A stretch of DNA of 11,019 nt. Origin: Parachlorella kessleri. Its lineage: Eukaryota > Chlorophyta > Trebouxiophyceae > Chlorellales > Chlorellaceae. The DNA lies in contig BBXU01002296.1 of NCBI GenBank assembly GCA_001598975.1, positions 1 through 11,019 on the forward strand, given 5' to 3'. Shown here piece by piece: positions 8,027 through 11,019 of this stretch. Within the stretch, counting starts at the first letter, position 1, and each line of letters opens with the position of its first letter. Position numbers and translations under genes: made by a program. The notes under the pieces were generated by a model. The model searched no databases. It saw only the letters and a list, made by a program, of their open reading frames with translations, and was not told the origin of the DNA.

Positions 8027-8189
8027 CTCCCGCTACCTTTCTAAGCGTACATGGTTGTGTTACTGCTAGCGTGTTTGCAGCTTGTCTCCCCTCCCTAATT
8101 CTGCCTGCTTTTTGACGCAGCTGGCACCCGCCACACTGCTGTCTGACCCCTTCCTGTCACATGCATTTCCATCTTAAAAATTCGCACGG

Positions 8190-8308
8190 AATTACTGTAC
8201 ACATCTCAACGATTGCCCTCTTCTTGATCTTCTTTCTACTGCATCTTCTTTTATTGCATCAGCGTGGAGTCGCATTATGGTATTCGTAGCCGTACTTTCA
8301 CTCTATAA
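8190..8308 (+). promoter_or_regulatory. CT-rich leader of LRR copy 3
   Basis: This has a TCTTC-rich run (about 8216-8255) like the leaders of copies 1 and 2, followed by GTAGCCGTACTTTC, which resembles their GCCGTAGTTNCC. It has otherwise diverged and lacks the ATTAGTACC block. A TATAAA at 8304-8309 overlaps the first possible start codon and is probably coincidental, because a promoter there would exclude that ATG. Confidence 0.35.
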
Positions 8309-10398
8309 ATGCTTGTCAGTCTCCAAGTGTCTTTGATGATAGACCTGTTAAGCGACCTGAAAGTAGCCTCGTGGGCAGACCTGGATCAGGAGCTTGTGAG
8401 GGTCGTGTACGAAGTTGGCGAACAAAAAGGAGTACTGAGGCCAGTGACACGAAGCAGGCAGCTGCCTAGCTGCCTATGGCTCAAGTGGCTACCCCGCGGA
8501 CTAAGCCGTGCAAGAAGGGCGTGCACCCTTGTACCATGCAGGTTGCAGGCACTGGCCGTGTGTACAGCGTGGAAAGACGCACTGTGCAGCATCCCTATCC
8601 GCTTCCTCTCACTATGCGGTGGTGACGAAGGAGGCAAGCTGTCCAACTGGGTCATCCAACGGCAGCCAACAGTACTCAGCCTGCAGCTCTGGGAGTGCGC
8701 CGTGCGAGCCGTCACTGCCGTTGCCGCTCTTCAAGGCAAGGTGGGGGCACAACCCTGCCTGTGCCGTGTAATATACACACCTTCCAGCCCTTGTTAGTAA
8801 AGTAGCATGGCAACGTTCATAAATTGTGTGCAGGGTCTCACCAGTCTGGTCTGGTCCCTTCCTGACTCCCTGCACATAGCAGATGCCCTACCTCGCCCCC
8901 TCGCATGCCTGTTCCCCAGCCTCCACCATCTGAACGTGAGCAACCCAAGAATAACGTCCACCTGGCTACGTGAGCTTGGGAGCCTGCCACGCCTGGAAAC
9001 TCTGAAGTTGACTTCTTCTGAGCTCACCGACGCTGCCACAGCAGGCCCAGCCGTGCAATTTCCCCGCCTTCCATCTCTCGGTCTCCTAGCTGTGGGCTGG
9101 CCAGGGCCACCACAGTTGCACATACAGCTGGACGACCTGCCGGCCCTGACAGAGCTGGAGTTGTGTTGGGGCAGAATAGCAGTGCAGGCCAGCCGGCCCG
9201 CGACCCAGCTGCAACGGCTCACTAATAATGCCTTGCAGTTGGAGCTGGACTTTGCAGCATTGCCATGCCTAAAGAGTGCCACCTTCTGCATGTCATGCCA
9301 GCTTGAGCGTCCCGCTAGCATATCAGCCGCCTCGGCCCTCACCTACCTTGCATTGCGGACGGACTACACCGGGAATGACGACTCAGCCCTGGAGCTGCTG
9401 CGCAGCCTGCCGCCCTCGGTCAGCTGCCTTAGCATGGACAAGGACTGGCTGCATGGAGCAGCAGGTTTGCTGGGAGGTGTGACCCATCTTGAGGGCCTAG
9501 ACCTGCACGCTGGGGGTGCGGCACCATGGCCAGCTGCTGATGCACCTGTTTGGGCCGGCCTACGGGCATTTGGGGGCGGCTGGTCCCCCGTGAATGGTGT
9601 GAGAGGAGATAAGCTCAAGGTGGGGTCGCATTTCCATTTCGGTACAGTACGGCAGCTGTTGCGATCTTCGTGCTTGGACTAGGGGGGTGGGCATGCTCTA
9701 GAGGCTTGCCGGAGTGCTCAAGCCCGCTGTAGCATGGAGAGCGGGAAGTATAAGGCTTGGGTAAAGGCTGTGCCATGCACCGCCGGTTGTAGGTGCATTG
9801 TGTTGTGGGAGTGAGAACCAGGAAGCCTACTAGGGTTAGTGAGTTAAGAGCTTCCCGGATAGGCTGACAGCTGCACAGTGCTTGCATGGCTGCCAGTGCC
9901 TACCAGCCAGGAGGGTGACTCATGTACTACCAATCCCACTCAACGAACATGATGGTCTGACCTTATCAACTTGTTAAAACCTCCAGGGCCTCTTTATACC
10001 CCGAAGCAGTGTGTCCCTGATACCTGTCCAGCAGCCTGGTTCGGTGGATTTGCATGCAGGCGCTGCGGCGGGCCTCCAAGCTGGAGGTTCTCCAGATCCC
10101 CTTGACGCGCCCCACCACTGAAGATCTGGACTTGCTTACCGCCCTGCCAGCCCTGCGGAAGCTTGTTATATATGCTGGACACGCGAGTGACCCTGTCGGC
10201 AGTGCTGCCCTCAGTATCTGCCGCCAGGCGTTGCCGCTAGTTGAAGTCGTGCTGGATTTTGGTGTATTTGTTGACGAAGAGCTTGTTCCTCGATACACTG
10301 ATGAGGAGTTTTTCAAGCTGACGGGTTCCCTCAGCTTGACCCTGGCGTCGATTTCGTATATACATCTTTTGGTGGCAGGAAGCGCGTGCTGTGAGTAG
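8309..10398 (+). CDS. LRR gene copy 3: F-box-like/leucine-rich-repeat protein, apparently intact
   Basis: This is the only copy with an open frame throughout. Exons 8309-8443, 8549-8740, 8834-9619 and 10060-10398, all phase 0, give about 483 residues. The start could also be the ATG at 8336, ten codons in. Residues about 24-57 (LDQELVRVVYEVG, then ALAVCTAWKDAL) are F-box-like. LRRs follow: PSLHHLNVSN (about 137-146), LPRLETLKLTSSELT (160-174), LDDLPALTELEL (about 206-217), LELLRSLPPSVSCLSM (about 296-311), then SKLEVLQI and LTALPALRKLVIYAG in exon 4. There is no signal peptide or membrane segment, so a soluble cytosolic or nuclear protein is likely. By family it may present substrates to an SCF ubiquitin ligase, but the F-box is degenerate and this is inference. 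Intron 1 (105 bases) is open in frame, so a longer unspliced product is possible. The C-terminus extends about 28 residues past that of copy 2. Confidence 0.75.
8444..8548 (+). other. Intron 1 of LRR copy 3, or an optional in-frame segment
   Basis: The donor GGCCA|GTGACAC is shared by position with copies 1 and 2, and the acceptor GTTGCAG|GCACTGG with copy 2. Length is 105 bases, without a stop in the gene's frame. Its last part (ACTLVPCRLQ) matches frames in copy 1 (ACTFGPCRLR) and copy 2 (ACTLGLCRLQ), so either the intron end is conserved or this is coding. An alternative acceptor CATGCAG|GTTG lies seven bases earlier but would not keep the frame. Confidence 0.45.
9620..10059 (+). other. 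Intron 3 of LRR copy 3
   Basis: The donor CTCAAG|GTGGGG and acceptor GCATGCAG|GCGCTGCGG match the other copies. The shared block GCTTGCCGGAGTG with CAAGCCCG is at 9704-9731, and CAGCAGCCTGGTTCGGTGG lies close to the acceptor. If the donor were ignored, the frame would end at 9682. Confidence 0.6.
10371..10397 (+). repeat. GGTGGCAGGCAGTGCG repeat unit inside exon 4 of LRR copy 3
   Basis: GGTGGCAGGAAGCGCGTGCT then GTGAGTAG is the seventh unit of the repeat. In copies 1 and 2 the unit lies after the stop codon; here it forms the last codons and contains the stop. Confidence 0.5.
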
Positions 10399-10448
10399 AA
10401 ATAAGCAATGCAGCTGAAAAAGTGATGGCTTGGCACATTTGCCTACCT

Positions 10449-10506
10449 GCTGGGGGCTGCCGGTGCCCGGGGTGCATGACACCAAGCCGCCCCAGCAGCA
10501 GCCCCT
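10449..10506. repeat. Intergenic repeat block A, unit 2
   Basis: GCTGGGGGCTGCCGGTGCCC, then GGGTGCATGAC and GCCCCAGCAGCAGC, matches 6924-6983. It begins 50 bases after the copy 3 stop codon. Confidence 0.55.
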
Positions 10507-10640
10507 ACCCTGCCGACCACGGCCACGAATGCATCCAGCATACATGCTTGGTAGAGGCTGGCAGTGCAAGCGTCATACCGGCTACCAAAGTAACAGCAGT
10601 TATCTTTTACTTGAACGAGCCCTAGAGTGCACCACCTGGT

Positions 10641-10645
10641 TGTAA
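10641..10645 (+). terminator. TGTAA polyadenylation signal candidate for LRR copy 3
   Basis: TGTAA lies 243 bases after the stop codon of copy 3, a typical distance for a chlorophyte 3' UTR. If used, the transcript would end between repeat blocks A and B. Confidence 0.4.
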
Positions 10646-10784
10646 GTTTTGATACGCTCTGGCAGCATGCCGCCCTCCTTCCGGCACCTGTCTACAACAC
10701 CACAGCCTTTGCCCCAGGGCGGGCCCTTCAGCTGCCGCACCACAACCCCGACCCTCTGCCTCTGCGGCCCTGTGGCCACACCAC

Positions 10785-10999
10785 CACACCTGAGGCACAA
10801 CCCCCTTCCCTGGCGCTCGCTCCAGGAGCTGCAAGCAGGCGGGGCACCACGATAGCTGCCAAAGCCTCTGAGTGTGCAGACCTCCTAAGAAGCCTCAGCA
10901 ACCCACTCCACGCAGTGAAGATACTACAGTTCTCCGTAACTACAGGAGGCATCAGGCAAGCCCACCGGGGGAGGAGTCAAGTCATCCCTGCACCCAGCC
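10785..10999. repeat. Intergenic repeat block B, unit 2
   Basis: This shares CACACCTGAGGCAC, GCTCGCTCCAGGAGCTGCA, CCACTCCA(C/T)(A/G)CAG and GGGAGGAGTCAA with 7269-7476, in order. It runs nearly to the window end, so a fourth LRR copy or its remains might lie further right. Confidence 0.6.
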
Positions 11000-11019
11000 G
11001 GATTACTCGTCACCCACCT

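Larger units (their letters stand above)
7477..8160. other. Intergenic region before LRR copy 3; no gene seen
   Basis: Short open frames at 7509-7786 and 7891-8115 have no recognisable motifs. The region contains a TGTAA at about 7755 and two small direct repeats, listed separately. I see no similarity to the DNA immediately upstream of copies 1 and 2. Confidence 0.4.
10399..11019. other. Region downstream of LRR copy 3; duplicated intergenic DNA
   Basis: This contains blocks A and B in the same order as 6924-7476 and no supported gene. The - strand frames here (10600-10952) show no motif I trust. The endonuclease V core present beside block A in the other unit is missing. Confidence 0.45.

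Noticed and set aside
8304..8309. TATAAA as a TATA box for LRR copy 3
   Set aside because: It overlaps the first ATG and lies only about 30 bases before the alternative ATG, leaving almost no leader; no such box stands at the same place in copies 1 and 2.
8794..9342. 182-codon - strand frame
   Set aside because: It is antisense to exon 3 of LRR copy 3, which is conserved as protein on the + strand in three copies.
10600..10952. - strand frames near the right edge, considered as N-terminal pieces of endonuclease V
   Set aside because: A faint ALAAIVV stretch is the only resemblance; no catalytic motif is seen, and block B in the other unit does not keep the same frame.
2311..11019. Looked for CRISPR arrays, tRNAs, rRNAs and transposase or reverse transcriptase genes
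   Set aside because: No regularly spaced palindromic repeats, cloverleaf-like sequence, or mobile-element protein motifs were visible in any frame.

Overview
The window looks like nuclear DNA of a green alga, most likely a chlorophyte of the volvocine/chlorophycean type. It is moderately GC-rich. Genes are split by short-to-medium introns with GTG(A/G)GG donors and (G/C)CAG acceptors, coding exons are rich in Leu, Ala and Pro, and TGTAA motifs, the usual chlorophyte polyadenylation signal, lie downstream of two genes. I cannot name the species.

Three related genes lie head to tail on the + strand: copy 1 (about 149-2310), copy 2 (about 3233-5475) and copy 3 (about 8309-10398). All share one layout of four exons and three introns, and every boundary I can place is phase 0. 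Exon 1 plus the start of exon 2 encode an F-box-like N-terminus (LPxDLVKVVYEIG... then ALAVCRAWKEAL). Exons 2 to 4 encode irregular leucine-rich repeats. Exon 2 is exactly 192 bases in all three copies; exon 3 is 789, 790 and 786. Copy 3 reads open throughout (about 483 residues). Copy 1 has an in-frame TAG and a lost intron-1 acceptor. Copy 2 has a TGA at a conserved Trp and a one-base insertion. The array is therefore one apparently intact gene and two decayed paralogues. Copies 1 and 2 also share their upstream regions at a spacing of about 3.06 kb.

The 2.8 kb between copies 2 and 3 has no intact gene I can support. On the - strand, 6623-6890 carries a recognisable endonuclease V core (LLVDGFGGLHP, then pieces matching ASHLGV, PTIGVAK and a GL tail) broken over several frames, with weaker C-terminal fragments at lower coordinates. 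Sequences at 6924-7476 recur downstream of copy 3 at 10449-10999 without the endonuclease V core, so the intergenic DNA is itself duplicated.

Other structure includes a short repeat (consensus GGTGGCAGGCAGTGCG) seen seven times around the 3' ends of the LRR genes, a G-rich run before copy 2, conserved blocks inside intron 3, and small tandem repeats. I found no tRNA, rRNA, CRISPR array or transposase.
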